A stretch of 64,000 bases of DNA from Granulicella sp. S156 (lineage in GTDB: Bacteria > Acidobacteriota > Terriglobia > Terriglobales > Acidobacteriaceae): positions 152,033 to 216,032 of the forward strand of contig NZ_LMUH01000020.1 in NCBI RefSeq assembly GCF_009766105.1. Reading direction: 5' to 3'. A model generated the notes under the pieces. It saw only the letters and a program-made list of their open reading frames with translations, was not told the origin of the DNA and did no database searches. Both the position numbers and the translations under genes were made by a program. Numbering within the stretch: position 1 is the first letter of the stretch; each line of letters opens with the position of its first letter. This document shows positions 45,873 to 54,720 of the stretch, in pieces.

Positions 45873-46958
45873 ATGACTTATCACTTTCATCACGACTGGT
45901 TCTTCGCGATCTTCCTCTTTTGCACTGCCTTGGTCTTTGCCAATGTCATTCATTTTGTGCTCTTTCGCCTTCTTCGTCGCAAGGAAGCGAAGGAAGCCCA
46001 TCTAGGATGGGGGCTTCAACGCCATCTTGGCGCACCTTCACGCGCTGTCTTCTTCATTACCTGCGTGCTCATCGCTCTTCCTGTGGTTCCGCGCTTGCCC
46101 GACAAACTGCAGGACCTACTCAACCAGATCTTCGTCATGGCGCTCATCGCTGTGCTTGGCTGGTTTGCGGTTGGATGTGTCTATGTTCTGCAAAATGTCT
46201 TCCTTCGCCGCTACGATCTCGCCGCCGAGAACAACATCCAGGCCCGCCGTGTCCATACCCAGTTCCAGCTCTTCCGTCGCATGGTCATTAGTTTTGTCAT
46301 CGTTATCGACTTAGGTGCGCTGCTTTGGAGCTTCCACGATCCGCGCATCTGGCATTACGGCACCGGACTGCTCGCCTCCGCCGGTGTCGCCTCGCTGATC
46401 CTCGCTACCGCTGCTAAATCCACCGCCGCCAATTTTCTCGCCGGCCTGCAAATCGCCATCACCGAGCCCATTCGCATCGACGATGTAGTCGTCGTGCAAG
46501 GCGAGTGGGGACGCATCGAAGAGATCACCTCCGCCTACGTCGTCATCAAGATCTGGGACCTGCGCCGCCTGATCGTTCCGCTCAGCTACTTCATCGAGAA
46601 CTCCTTCCAGAACTGGAGCCGCGAGCAGACCGATATCATGGGTACTGCCTTCCTCTACGTCGACTACTCCGTCCCCGTCGAGGAGCTTCGAGTCGAGCTC
46701 GACCGCATTGTCCATGCCTCACCGCTTTGGGACCAAAAGGTCTGCGGCCTGCAGGTAACCAACCTCTCGGAGCGCACTATGGAGCTGCGCTGCCTGATGA
46801 GCAGCCACAACTCCAGCCAGAACTTCGATCTCCGTTGTCTTGTCCGAGAGAAGATGACTGCCTTCCTCCAGAAGAACTATCCGGATGCCTTCCCCACGAC
46901 GCGCTTTTCAGATCTGTCCAACAGCCCGGTAGATTCATCTGCGGCTCAGCCTAGCTGA
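45873..46958 (+). CDS. MscS-family mechanosensitive channel
   Basis: A 361-residue inner-membrane protein. Helices at about residues 8-28 (WFFAIFLFCTALVFANVIHF), 54-74, 87-110, 140-160 and a pore helix around TGLLASAGVASLILATAAKS, then TAANFLAGLQIAITEPIRID and WDLRRLIVPLSYFIENSFQN, the MscS beta-domain signature. The channel opens under osmotic downshock to release solutes. ATG 45873 is preferred over ATG 45711 because the earlier residues have no membrane pattern. It is not coupled to its neighbours. Confidence 0.9.
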   Translation: MTYHFHHDWFFAIFLFCTALVFANVIHFVLFRLLRRKEAKEAHLGWGLQRHLGAPSRAVFFITCVLIALPVVPRLPDKLQDLLNQIFVMALIAVLGWFAVGCVYVLQNVFLRRYDLAAENNIQARRVHTQFQLFRRMVISFVIVIDLGALLWSFHDPRIWHYGTGLLASAGVASLILATAAKSTAANFLAGLQIAITEPIRIDDVVVVQGEWGRIEEITSAYVVIKIWDLRRLIVPLSYFIENSFQNWSREQTDIMGTAFLYVDYSVPVEELRVELDRIVHASPLWDQKVCGLQVTNLSERTMELRCLMSSHNSSQNFDLRCLVREKMTAFLQKNYPDAFPTTRFSDLSNSPVDSSAAQPS

Positions 46959-47034
46959 GTTCGTGAAAACGATTGAGCGATATTTGCAGGAACTTCGCTA
47001 CTCCTCTACCCAGGTCTTGAAGGTACGATTAGCC

Positions 47035-47877
47035 ATGACCTCCAGAACGTCATCCGCGGCCATTTCGCTTGTCGCCTTTCTAGGGTTTTCGGCTGTGCTG
47101 TGTGCGCAACGAGCGAAGACGCCGACGATGGAAGAGATTCTGCAGAGGCTGGAAGCTAATCTGAACCACTACGACGCCCGTGTCCCAAGCATCTTCTGCG
47201 ATGAGCATGTCATCTCGCAGATCGTGGAATCTGGCCAGCCCAATGAGGACACCGTTACTGACTCCGTCTTCCGCCTCAAACGCATCCCCAGCGCCGATCA
47301 TACGACGACAATGCTTGTAGAGTTACGCGAGATCAAGAGCGTCAACGGCAAGCCGGCGACTAAGCAGCAGATGGATGGTCCCAGCCTGCTTAGCGGAGCG
47401 TTTGAGGGCGGCCTCGCCGTCGTCTCCCTCAGCCAGACAGCCTGTATGAACTACACCTTGCAGCGGATCAACAAGAACCGCCCGACGGAGCCTTACGTTG
47501 TCCGCTTCTCCACCGTCCTTACCCCCCAGAACACCGACGACTGTCTTCTCCAGGAGAACAGCAAGGGGCGCGCCTTCATCGACCCTGCATCCATGCAGAT
47601 TACGCACCTGGAACTCACCACTCCACATCACGTCATCATCCCGGCGATCTCTTATACGGCACCGGTCATTGGAAAGCGGGAGCTCACCGTCGACTATGCG
47701 CCTGTCCTGCTCGGCGGCGAGACCTTCTGGATGCCCTCCACGATCACCATGCGTAACACCAGCGATTCCGGAACCTTCCACATGACTGCCTGGTCGTACC
47801 GGGCTACCTATCGCAACTACCACAAGATGGAAGTTACGACGCGCATCCTTCCTGGCGGCGGGACACCCGTGCCATAA
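47035..47877 (+). CDS. Exported protein of unknown function
   Basis: A 280-residue protein with a signal peptide (SSAAISLVAFLGFSAVLCAQ) and a soluble region. PSIFCDEHVISQIVESGQ, LVELREIKSVNGKPATKQQM and PHHVIIPAISYTAPVIGKRE suggest a beta-rich domain often seen in exported acidobacterial hypothetical proteins. Three Cys (CDEH, ACMNYT, DCLLQE). The frame extends to GTG 46963, but the signal peptide would then start 24 residues inside, so ATG 47035 is chosen. It begins 76 bases after the MscS stop and may share its transcript. No family is named. Confidence 0.72.
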   Translation: MTSRTSSAAISLVAFLGFSAVLCAQRAKTPTMEEILQRLEANLNHYDARVPSIFCDEHVISQIVESGQPNEDTVTDSVFRLKRIPSADHTTTMLVELREIKSVNGKPATKQQMDGPSLLSGAFEGGLAVVSLSQTACMNYTLQRINKNRPTEPYVVRFSTVLTPQNTDDCLLQENSKGRAFIDPASMQITHLELTTPHHVIIPAISYTAPVIGKRELTVDYAPVLLGGETFWMPSTITMRNTSDSGTFHMTAWSYRATYRNYHKMEVTTRILPGGGTPVP

Positions 47878-47992
47878 CTCTGCAGAATCATGCCGACTGC
47901 AGAGCCTGTACTCCCTTCTCAAGCATGAGATAGGTGGGCACTCACCTTATTACAGATCAGACAGAGGCACCCGCTTATACGGCGATACCGCC

Positions 47993-48107
47993 TAGAGCAG
48001 AATTCCTATACATGTACCCAGGGGCGATCATTTGATGGGCACTTTTTTCCAAGAAAAGTGCCACTTCTAAGCTCTTTCCGGGGGATAGTAATAGGGATTC
48101 TGCTCTA
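47993..48107. repeat. 115-bp element with 17-bp terminal inverted repeats
   Basis: TAGAGCAGAATTCCTAT (47993-48009) and ATAGGGATTCTGCTCTA (48091-48107) are inverted repeats with one mismatch. Inside, GGCACTTTT and AAAAGTGCC (48038-48046 and 48054-48062) form a second hairpin. The right end covers the stop codon of the thioredoxin gene. It may be a miniature transposon or a bidirectional terminator. No coding capacity. Confidence 0.6.
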
Positions 48108-50237
48108 ACTCCCCGGCTTTGTTGCTTCCAGCTTCTGCGTCATGTTCTGCACCCAGGTGTCGTCGGGGCTATAGCCTATCTGCGTCCAGAGCCATGAGCC
48201 TTTTGTGTCGACCACCCAGTTTTGCGGAATCGCGTAACCATCCAGCAGATTCACTGTGTAGGAAAATGCCGGTAGAACGGGGAAGGTATATCCCTTCTCT
48301 TTCATATAGGGAGCGACCAGTCCCACATCCTCATCGATATTGAAAGTAATGATCTGGATATCGGAGCGGCCTTTGACCTTCTCATATAGCTTCTCCAACT
48401 GCGGCAGCTCCTGATTGCAGGGACCGCACCACGTCGCCCACAGATTGATGAGAACGGTCTTTCCTTTCAGCTCCGTCAGCTTCCAGGTTTTTCCGGAGAG
48501 GTCTGCCAGTGCGAAATCTGGAAGAGTCTTTGTCGGCTTCTCCCACCGGGCCTCCGAGGCATCGACCGCTCTGTCCGTCGGCGCCTTGCTCCACACCGCC
48601 CATGCGGTTTCGGTGCCGCCCATCCCGTTCCATAGTGCACGGGATTCATCCGTCAGCTTGTCGGTGAGGGTTCCTTCCTGGTACGACGGAGCTTTCATGC
48701 GCGTCTGCAGGGATTTCTGGTAGTACGTCAGCGCGTCTTCTTTGCGGTTTTCGAGAACCGCCAGCCGCGCCCGGTTGAACCAGTACTGCGACTCGTCTTT
48801 CTTCTCTTTGGGCGGGTCGGTTTCAATCTCCGCCTTCAAAGAGAGCACGGCATCGGGCTTCTTCGCGAGCAGAGCCGCTTCGAGCAGCTGGCTCCTCATT
48901 CCCTGCCGCATCTCTTCCTGTTCTTTCTCGCTATCTTTGATCTGGTCGGCGGAGCGATCATCTCTCTTTGCAGCTTCCGCTGCGTCTTTGATCTGGATCG
49001 CCTGCACCTGCTTCAGCAACTCCAGAGCGCGGTCCGGCTGCCACTTGTGTTCCAACAGAAACTGCGCAGCCTCATACTTCGTCCAGGGCCAGTCAGGCTG
49101 ATCGTCTCTCTCCCCTGCCGCCAGCAACGCATCCACCGCGGCGATGCCGTCCTTCTCAGATAGAGAATGATCGTTGTAGTCCTCGGAAAACATGCCATAC
49201 CGCGACAGATAGTTATTGTCTGGAAACTCCCGAATCCATCCCTCAACAGCTTCCCGGTGGGCCTTGTGATAGGCAGTCCATGCGACGGTATCCTTCTGGT
49301 CGTCCGGTCTTTTGTGCGCATCGTTCCAGCGCGTAGATTCGATGTTGTCGGCCTCGTCGGAGTGAGGATACTGCTGCAGCAGGTGGTCTTCCATAGCCGT
49401 GAGGGTTTCCTTCGAAGCGCCGCTCTGCTTGTAGCCGTTGATGAGAAAGTTCATCCACTCCGCATCGGGATGAGGCTGCAGTGTCTCCAGCCGTTTCAGG
49501 TCGATAGCCACCTGTTTGCGGATCGCGTCATGCTCCTGCGGAGGATGCGTGCGAAACTCGAGGCTCCAGAGAAACGAATAGTCTTTCAGTTGATCAGGGT
49601 CTGTCTCCCTTTCCAACTGCGGGCGCAGTGCCGCGGCGACCTTCGCCTGCAGAGCCATGTCCTTTACCAGCATCCACTGTGCAGAGCCGTCGGTAGACGC
49701 GGGGCAGCTGGTCCAGTAGAAGGTAAGGTTCTCGGTGAACTTCTGCTTGTCCGCAAATTTTCCGTCGCTATAAATGCCTGCGAGATCGAGATACGGGTGC
49801 GCAAACTGCGGCGCCTTTGCTTTCGCCGCTTCGAGCAGCCGGATAGCCTCGGGCGTATCGGTCCCATTCAGGGCATTCGCAGCCAGATTCAGGATCAGCG
49901 GATCGTCAGGGTGATCTTTGGCCTGCTGACGGTAGTTCTCCTGAAAGACCTTCCAGCTGCCGGGATGGAGCGCCTCCTCTTCCCGGCGCGCGATCCCTAT
50001 CAGTCTTTGCTTGGGGACGATTTCGCGCGGATACTGTGCGGCCAGATCGGTCAGCACCTGACGGCGCAGCGCTTCCTGATCGAGAAAGCTCAGTTTGTCG
50101 AATGCCGGCGACTGCAGTTTGTCGTGAAGGGTCTTTTGAATCTCGGACGGCGTTTTACAGCCAGGTAATGAGGAGGAAATTTGCGCGAAAAGCGGTGTCG
50201 CCAGAAGGAACCATACGGGCAGGAACATGCGTGGCAT
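48105..50237 (-). CDS. Exported TPR-rich protein with C-terminal thioredoxin (TlpA/ResA-like) domain
   Basis: A 710-residue protein. A signal peptide (MFLPVWFLLATPLFAQISSS) is followed by a long helical region of TPR/Sel1-like hairpins (LNLAANALNGTDTPEAIRLL, AAQFLLEHKWQPDRALELLK) up to about residue 560. Then comes a TlpA-like domain with LKGKTVLINLWATWCGPCNQ (Cys604 and Cys607), IPQNWVVDTKGSWLW with the cis-Pro region, and ends QKLEATKPGS. The domain reduces disulfides or cytochrome c apoproteins in the periplasm. The very long TPR part is unusual for TlpA. ATG 50237 has GGAG 6 bases upstream. The gene stands alone; its 3' end lies in the 115-bp repeat. Confidence 0.88.
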   Translation of the reverse strand: MPRMFLPVWFLLATPLFAQISSSLPGCKTPSEIQKTLHDKLQSPAFDKLSFLDQEALRRQVLTDLAAQYPREIVPKQRLIGIARREEEALHPGSWKVFQENYRQQAKDHPDDPLILNLAANALNGTDTPEAIRLLEAAKAKAPQFAHPYLDLAGIYSDGKFADKQKFTENLTFYWTSCPASTDGSAQWMLVKDMALQAKVAAALRPQLERETDPDQLKDYSFLWSLEFRTHPPQEHDAIRKQVAIDLKRLETLQPHPDAEWMNFLINGYKQSGASKETLTAMEDHLLQQYPHSDEADNIESTRWNDAHKRPDDQKDTVAWTAYHKAHREAVEGWIREFPDNNYLSRYGMFSEDYNDHSLSEKDGIAAVDALLAAGERDDQPDWPWTKYEAAQFLLEHKWQPDRALELLKQVQAIQIKDAAEAAKRDDRSADQIKDSEKEQEEMRQGMRSQLLEAALLAKKPDAVLSLKAEIETDPPKEKKDESQYWFNRARLAVLENRKEDALTYYQKSLQTRMKAPSYQEGTLTDKLTDESRALWNGMGGTETAWAVWSKAPTDRAVDASEARWEKPTKTLPDFALADLSGKTWKLTELKGKTVLINLWATWCGPCNQELPQLEKLYEKVKGRSDIQIITFNIDEDVGLVAPYMKEKGYTFPVLPAFSYTVNLLDGYAIPQNWVVDTKGSWLWTQIGYSPDDTWVQNMTQKLEATKPGS

Positions 50238-50475
50238 TTGCGTCTCCTTACTGCTTTGACCGTCGAACTGCCGTGAAGGTGATTATTTTCTTTGAAAACG
50301 AGCCGTGTCAATTCGCAGGGCTCAGGGCGTGTCATCAAACTCAAAGTGCGTGCCTCGAACGCTGCACGCGCTGCCATGCAAGAACATCGCTGCGATGGCT
50401 GCATATAGTAGTTCGGGAGAAGTCGTACAAAAGTTCAGAGAAATCTGGAAGATTTTGAACACTCAGAATACTTCT

Positions 50476-50540
50476 GAGTACAGCGGGGCGACGTATAGCC
50501 GCCCCCTCCGTGCAGAACATAGCTGGCTCGATCATGATGA
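50476..50540. repeat. Intergenic repeat, copy 1
   Basis: GAGTA, a GC hairpin (GGGGCG...CGCCCC), TCCGTGCAGA, ATAGCTG and CTCG form a conserved order, shared with a copy at 50838-50904 with about three quarters of positions alike. The two copies flank the small gene at 50573-50809. The hairpin could act as terminator or REP-like target. Confidence 0.6.
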
Positions 50541-50572
50541 AGTGTCGAAGCCGCCAGGTTGGACATCTCGGG

Positions 50573-50809
50573 CTAGGGATTGTGCATGACTCCATCGATC
50601 TTCACTTTTTGGCAGGAGAAACAAAAGTGAACGTCCTTGCCCGGCACAAGTTCCGATAGATCCAACTGCCGCCACCAATGCAACCCCACACGGCAGAGTT
50701 GACCGAGCATGATATTGGCTTCATGTTCCCTGTGCGGCCACAGTCTCGCTACCTGTGTTGCAAGTTCGGAATCAGGCGTTCTGTTAGTCGGCTCGACCAT
50801 GGCAGCCAT
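50573..50809 (-). CDS. Small hypothetical protein, 78 residues, between two repeats
   Basis: Translation from ATG 50809 gives a soluble 78-residue protein with the stretch PHREHEANIMLGQLCRVGLH and a terminal CxxC (VHFCFSCQKVKIDG). The complement of CTCCT at 50819-50823 provides an AGGAG binding site 9 bases before the start, which is why I keep it. It has no signal peptide. Repeats flank it on both sides. I do not recognise a family; the cysteines suggest metal binding. It might also be a remnant. Confidence 0.5.
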   Translation of the reverse strand: MAAMVEPTNRTPDSELATQVARLWPHREHEANIMLGQLCRVGLHWWRQLDLSELVPGKDVHFCFSCQKVKIDGVMHNP

Positions 50810-50837
50810 GTTAGCCGACTCCTGAGGAGAGGATCAA

Positions 50838-50904
50838 GAGTAAAAGAGGGGCGACGTAGTGCCGCCCCTCCGTGCAGAGAATAGCTGTCTCGGTCACGAT
50901 TGCG
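50838..50904. repeat. Intergenic repeat, copy 2
   Basis: Second copy of the repeat at 50476-50540, with the hairpin arms GGGGCG and CGCCCC around ACGTAGTGC and the conserved TCCGTGCAGAGAATAGCTG. It lies directly behind the GH16 stop (minus strand), so it may help end that transcript. Confidence 0.6.
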
Positions 50905-50921
50905 TGCCGGAGACAGCGCTG

Positions 50922-52325
50922 CTATTGAGCCGTATACCAGCGAACGTAGTCCACGACCATGGGCTGTGGATTCGATAGACCGCTCGTCGATCCACCGAGA
51001 GTACCGCCGACGGCCACATTCAAGAGTGTGAAGAGGTTGGCATTAAAGGGCCACGTATCTCCTGAAGGAAGACTGCTGGGGGTAACCGTGAAGAACGGTG
51101 TGGATGCGTTGTCTACAAAAAACTCCATGAGATTCGGCGACCAGACTATTCCGTAGGTATGGAAGGCAGTGTCATTCGCCTCTCCACTGGGGAAAGTAAA
51201 CGTTCCTCCGATTCCATCGCCTCCAGTTACCGCGGTGTGAATTGTGGAGTGGTTCCCTCCAGGACCTGAACCTCCATCTAAGGATGGAGACCAAAGTTCC
51301 ATGATGTCCGACTCGCCACAACCGGGCCATGGAACGGTATTAATGTCGGCGCCGAGGGTCCAGAAGGCGGGCCAGAGACCCTGGTTTGTCGTATTGGGAG
51401 CCTGAATACTGGCCTCGAGAATACCGTACTGGAAGTTTTGCGTCCCTTCCGTATTCATGCGTCCCGATATCCATGTGCCATTTACATTGATGGGCTGGAT
51501 GACGAGGTGTCCGTTGCCATCGATATAGACAGGATTCGTGGAGGTGCTGAACGTTGTGGGGCACTGTGACGGATTATTGGGATATCCCGGAGGCCCACAG
51601 TAAACTTCCACCTCGTTGTTGCCCCAGCCTCCATTGTTTCCGAGGTCAAAGTTCCACACCGAGGTGTCTGGGGAGCCAGCTGCGCCGTTAAATTCCTGGC
51701 ACCATTGCGGCGTGTAGGTCGTTCCGCCAACCGAAATATTGGAAACAGCGCTGCAATTGCCGGTACCGCCGCCGCTTGCTGTAGGCGTGACGAGTTTGAA
51801 CGCCTGAGCCTCCGTGCCGTTGCAGGTATAGATGTCATACTGCAGACTGTTTGCGGTCGAATCGCCTGGAGTATCCAGGCAAAGACCGTTGCCCTGGCCT
51901 ACAAACTCATAGAAACCGCCGCCCAGAGCTACCGCTTGCCATTCCTCGTTGGGGTTCCCTGCATAGGTCCATATCTGCATGAGGCTGCCACTGGCTGTGC
52001 CGTTGTTGACCACATTCCAGGCTTCACTCGGTGCGTTGACGTCGGTAATTTCATAGTAGCCATTGCCCACGGACGTGAATACCCATTGCTGGCTGGCCTG
52101 GGAGCTGTAAGTGCCGTTGGCGCAAACATACTGCTCAAGGACCGTCCCATTCGCCGTACCCTGGGCGGATGCGCCAACGCATGAGCCGCTGTTCTCGTTG
52201 ACGATGTTGTAGGGGGTGCCAGGGGTCAAGGTATCTTGCGCGTGAAGCAACGCGAGCGGCGTTAGCAACACTGATAGACAGAGGGTGGATCGAACGATCG
52301 AAGACTGTAAAAATAGGCTCTTCAC
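50922..52325 (-). CDS. GH16 beta-glucanase (laminarinase-like) with N-terminal ricin-type domain
   Basis: A 467-residue exported enzyme: signal peptide (SSIVRSTLCLSVLLTPLALL), ricin-B/CBM13-like domain at about 35-175 (YNIVNENSGSCVGASAQGTA, GLCLDTPGDSTANSLQYDIY) and GH16 domain at about 195-467. Catalytic residues are in GCGESDIMELWSP: nucleophile Glu338, Asp340 and acid/base Glu343 (usual E-x-D-x-x-E). GWGNNEVEVYC and SGRMNTEGTQNFQYGILEAS, QGLWPAFWTLG match laminarinases, which cut beta-1,3- or mixed-linked glucans. The start is GTG 52325 with AGGAG 7 bases before. The ricin part is closely similar at DNA level to that of the beta-helix gene at 15137. The thaumatin-ricin gene is next, divergent over 1080 bases. 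Confidence 0.92.
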   Translation of the reverse strand: MKSLFLQSSIVRSTLCLSVLLTPLALLHAQDTLTPGTPYNIVNENSGSCVGASAQGTANGTVLEQYVCANGTYSSQASQQWVFTSVGNGYYEITDVNAPSEAWNVVNNGTASGSLMQIWTYAGNPNEEWQAVALGGGFYEFVGQGNGLCLDTPGDSTANSLQYDIYTCNGTEAQAFKLVTPTASGGGTGNCSAVSNISVGGTTYTPQWCQEFNGAAGSPDTSVWNFDLGNNGGWGNNEVEVYCGPPGYPNNPSQCPTTFSTSTNPVYIDGNGHLVIQPINVNGTWISGRMNTEGTQNFQYGILEASIQAPNTTNQGLWPAFWTLGADINTVPWPGCGESDIMELWSPSLDGGSGPGGNHSTIHTAVTGGDGIGGTFTFPSGEANDTAFHTYGIVWSPNLMEFFVDNASTPFFTVTPSSLPSGDTWPFNANLFTLLNVAVGGTLGGSTSGLSNPQPMVVDYVRWYTAQ

Positions 52326-53405
52326 TTTGTTCTCCTTGTTCGTTTCGCTGAGGCTGCTTGTGATTGGCGCAATTTGCGCTGGTTATACAGCTTTGGCACG
52401 GATCGCTTTCGTCCGTGTCGTAGGCTGGTCAAACTATCCTGGTAGTGGTGTCATAGCGAAGTATTCGGAATGTCAGCCGGAAGCGCAGCAGTGTTTCAAT
52501 TTGCCGTTCGGTTGAGTCGTGCAGGTAACCGGCCACACCTCTGCATGGCGCAGGCCGTGAAGCTAGAGCGAATCAGAGGTGCCAGAACAGCACGGCCACA
52601 GAAAGTGTCACAATTTGCTCGAACTGCCATCTCGCATAAGGGGCCGGCGTACATCTCAGGGAGATTTTAACCAACCCTCAATAAGTAGTGCGTCAAGAAT
52701 CATAGACTGTCAACGATGTTTATGTCGCGAAGTTATGCTGCATATTTTCCATAGATTTCATGCAGGAGACAAACGGTTGATTCAAATCTATTTATCGACC
52801 GATCTTCTGTTCCCACGGTTGCGTTAGTTCCCCGCTCTCCTTCGAAATACACGCGTGTGGCCCGAACCTCAGGTCGTTTCCTCAGAACTGGGTACCCTGG
52901 ACCTCGCCTCGGATACGTAGCCGTTTGCAAACGGATTATGTCGCCGGAACGTCTGCCGCGCAGCGTAGTGGTGGAAGAGGTTAATCTGTCAATAATGAAA
53001 AAATAATGGAGAAGTGCTGGAGCAAATTGGGCGGGCTCAAACATAGGAGCGCTCATAAAAGACCCTATAGACGGTGTCAAGCGGTTGACTTACGAAATCA
53101 ACTATTGCCGGATATTCAGGTAATAGTTCAAGTGAACTATGTTGATATGGTACGCATATCTCATTCATAGTTTCCAGTATCGTTAGGTATCGAAATTTAT
53201 GCGTCAATTATTCTGAAAAATGGACGTAAAGCCCTGGACAGTTACAAGTAATAGCTCTGTCTAAGTTGACATTTGAAATACTTTCTAGTATCTACATTTG
53301 CACGATTGTTTAATTAGTTCATGTCGCTCCGTAGCTTTTAGCCGCACAGAAAATGCACCAGCTCAAGATTTGCTTCTAGGAACTAGATTGTCCACGAGGT
53401 GATCC
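52326..53405. other. Long divergent gap between the GH16 and thaumatin genes
   Basis: 1080 bases with no convincing gene. The open frames (for example 52733-53080 minus, 52579-52827 plus) show no domain, signal or binding site. From about 53090 to 53340 the sequence is clearly AT-richer than the rest of the window, and a good promoter lies at 53266-53294. The rest may hold regulatory sites for both glucan-related genes. Confidence 0.5.
53266..53294 (+). promoter_or_regulatory. Candidate sigma70-type promoter of the thaumatin gene
   Basis: TTGACA at 53266-53271 and TATCTA at 53289-53294 with a 17-base spacer, in an AT-rich stretch. It would give a 5' leader of about 105 bases before the ATG at 53406. 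Confidence 0.5.
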
Positions 53406-54629
53406 ATGAAGGCACAGCAGCTTGGTCGGCATCTGTATTGTCGGTTGTCTGGCAAGATAACCCTAGCGTTATTCGTTGCGATGGCGGTCTTCGGGACACC
53501 ACAAAACATCTTCGCAACAGATATCAAGATCGTCAATAACTGTGGGTACACCGTCTACCCAGGAATCTATCCCGCCAGCTATAACAACGGGGGCTGGCAG
53601 ATGAATGCAGGCACCTCGGTTACCTTCTCACTTTCGGATCCCTGGAACGGCCGTATCTGGGGACGTATTGGATGCGATAGCTCTAGTCCAGCTATCTGCC
53701 AGACTGGGCAATGCGGCGGAACAGGATTACAGTGCGCCGGTACGACTGGAGTAAAGGGTACCTCGCTAGTAGAGTTCAACCTCGATTACTCTCCCAGCTA
53801 TACCACCGATGATTATGACGTTAGCTATGTGGATGGCATGGATAATCCAATTGGATTGACTGTTAGCAATTCCAGTTGCGTGTCGCCGAGCACTTGCAAC
53901 TCCATCGTGTCGAGCTGTCCTTCAGGGCTGGCAAATGGTCCGGATTGCATGAGTCCATGCACGGCATACAGCACGGACGAATTTTGCTGTAGTGGGGCCG
54001 ACAACACCCCTGCCACCTGTCAGGAATCGACCTGGCCCGCGAATGATCAGGCCTATGTCAATGACATCCACAACGCTTGCCCAAACGATTATGCGTGGCC
54101 CTACGATGACTCTGTGGGCAACCATACCTGCCCGACTGGCGCGGACTACACCATAACCTTCTGCCCGAGCGGGAGTAGCGGCGGTGGTGGCGGCACCAGC
54201 ATTGCAAACGGCTCCTATGTGATGAATCCCCAGAATGCTCCTGGCCTCGTGCTCGATGACTGGCAAGGTAGCACGGCAAGCGGGAACCAGATCGATATCT
54301 GGCCGGCAAATGGGAGCGGCGCACAGACCTGGGTATTCTCTAATGTGAACGTCCAGCCGGCAGGCTTTTACAACATAGCTGTTTCCTATGGAGCCTACTG
54401 TCTTACGGCTTCCGGCTCATCCAGCGGCTCACTGGTGAATCTGCAGCCATGCAACGGATCGTCCGCGCAAGCATGGCAAGCTGTCCCGTCAAGCGTGGGC
54501 TATACGTTCAATCCTGCCAACAACACGAGCCTTTGTTTGGACGTGCAGGGTGACTCCTCAGCACAGGAAACGCTGGTACAAGCCTGGACATGCAATGGCG
54601 GAAATAACGAGCAGTGGGTCCTCAACTAA
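53406..54629 (+). CDS. Thaumatin-like protein with C-terminal ricin-type domain
   Basis: A 407-residue exported protein: signal peptide about 18-38 (ALFVAMAVFGTPQNIFA), thaumatin-like domain about 39-255 and ricin-B/CBM13-like domain about 268-407 after a GGGGG linker. The thaumatin part starts IKIVNNCGYTVYPGIYPASY, has GRIWGRIGCD, CGGTGLQCAG, SLVEFNLDYSPSYTTDDYDV (the E and D residues of the REDDD cleft), SYVDGMDNPIG, ends ACPNDYAWPYDDSVGNHTCP and DYTITFCP, and is rich in Cys as expected for disulphide knots. Thaumatin-like proteins bind and some hydrolyse beta-1,3-glucan (GH152). In bacteria they are rare. The ricin part repeats GLVLDDWQGSTASGNQIDIW and SLCLDVQGDSSAQETLVQAW. Probable target is fungal or plant glucan. 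Confidence 0.92.
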   Translation: MKAQQLGRHLYCRLSGKITLALFVAMAVFGTPQNIFATDIKIVNNCGYTVYPGIYPASYNNGGWQMNAGTSVTFSLSDPWNGRIWGRIGCDSSSPAICQTGQCGGTGLQCAGTTGVKGTSLVEFNLDYSPSYTTDDYDVSYVDGMDNPIGLTVSNSSCVSPSTCNSIVSSCPSGLANGPDCMSPCTAYSTDEFCCSGADNTPATCQESTWPANDQAYVNDIHNACPNDYAWPYDDSVGNHTCPTGADYTITFCPSGSSGGGGGTSIANGSYVMNPQNAPGLVLDDWQGSTASGNQIDIWPANGSGAQTWVFSNVNVQPAGFYNIAVSYGAYCLTASGSSSGSLVNLQPCNGSSAQAWQAVPSSVGYTFNPANNTSLCLDVQGDSSAQETLVQAWTCNGGNNEQWVLN

Positions 54630-54636
54630 ACGCTGG

Positions 54637-54660
54637 ATCGGGATGGCGATCCATCCCGAT
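54637..54660 (+). terminator. Hairpin after the thaumatin gene
   Basis: ATCGGGATGG, loop CGAT, CCATCCCGAT: a perfect 10-bp stem starting 8 bases after the stop. It has only TAACTT after it, so termination may be weak. Confidence 0.65.
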
Positions 54661-54720
54661 TAACTTAAGCCAGAAGATCAATTGTTTCCGGCCCATGTAT
54701 GCCGGTGTTAGGGAGATGCA

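Larger units (their letters stand above)
50238..50921. other. Repeat-bearing gap between the thioredoxin and GH16 genes
   Basis: About 680 bases that hold two copies of a repeat (50476-50540 and 50838-50904) and one small minus-strand gene at 50573-50809, each listed separately. The stretch 50240-50475 carries the promoter of the thioredoxin gene; no other gene is seen. Confidence 0.5.

Noticed and set aside
49167-50168. 333-codon plus-strand frame opposite the TPR-thioredoxin gene
   Set aside because: Shadow; no motif, no signal, no binding site.
52733-53080. 115-codon minus-strand frame in the GH16-thaumatin gap
   Set aside because: No recognisable features; in a region of regulatory character.
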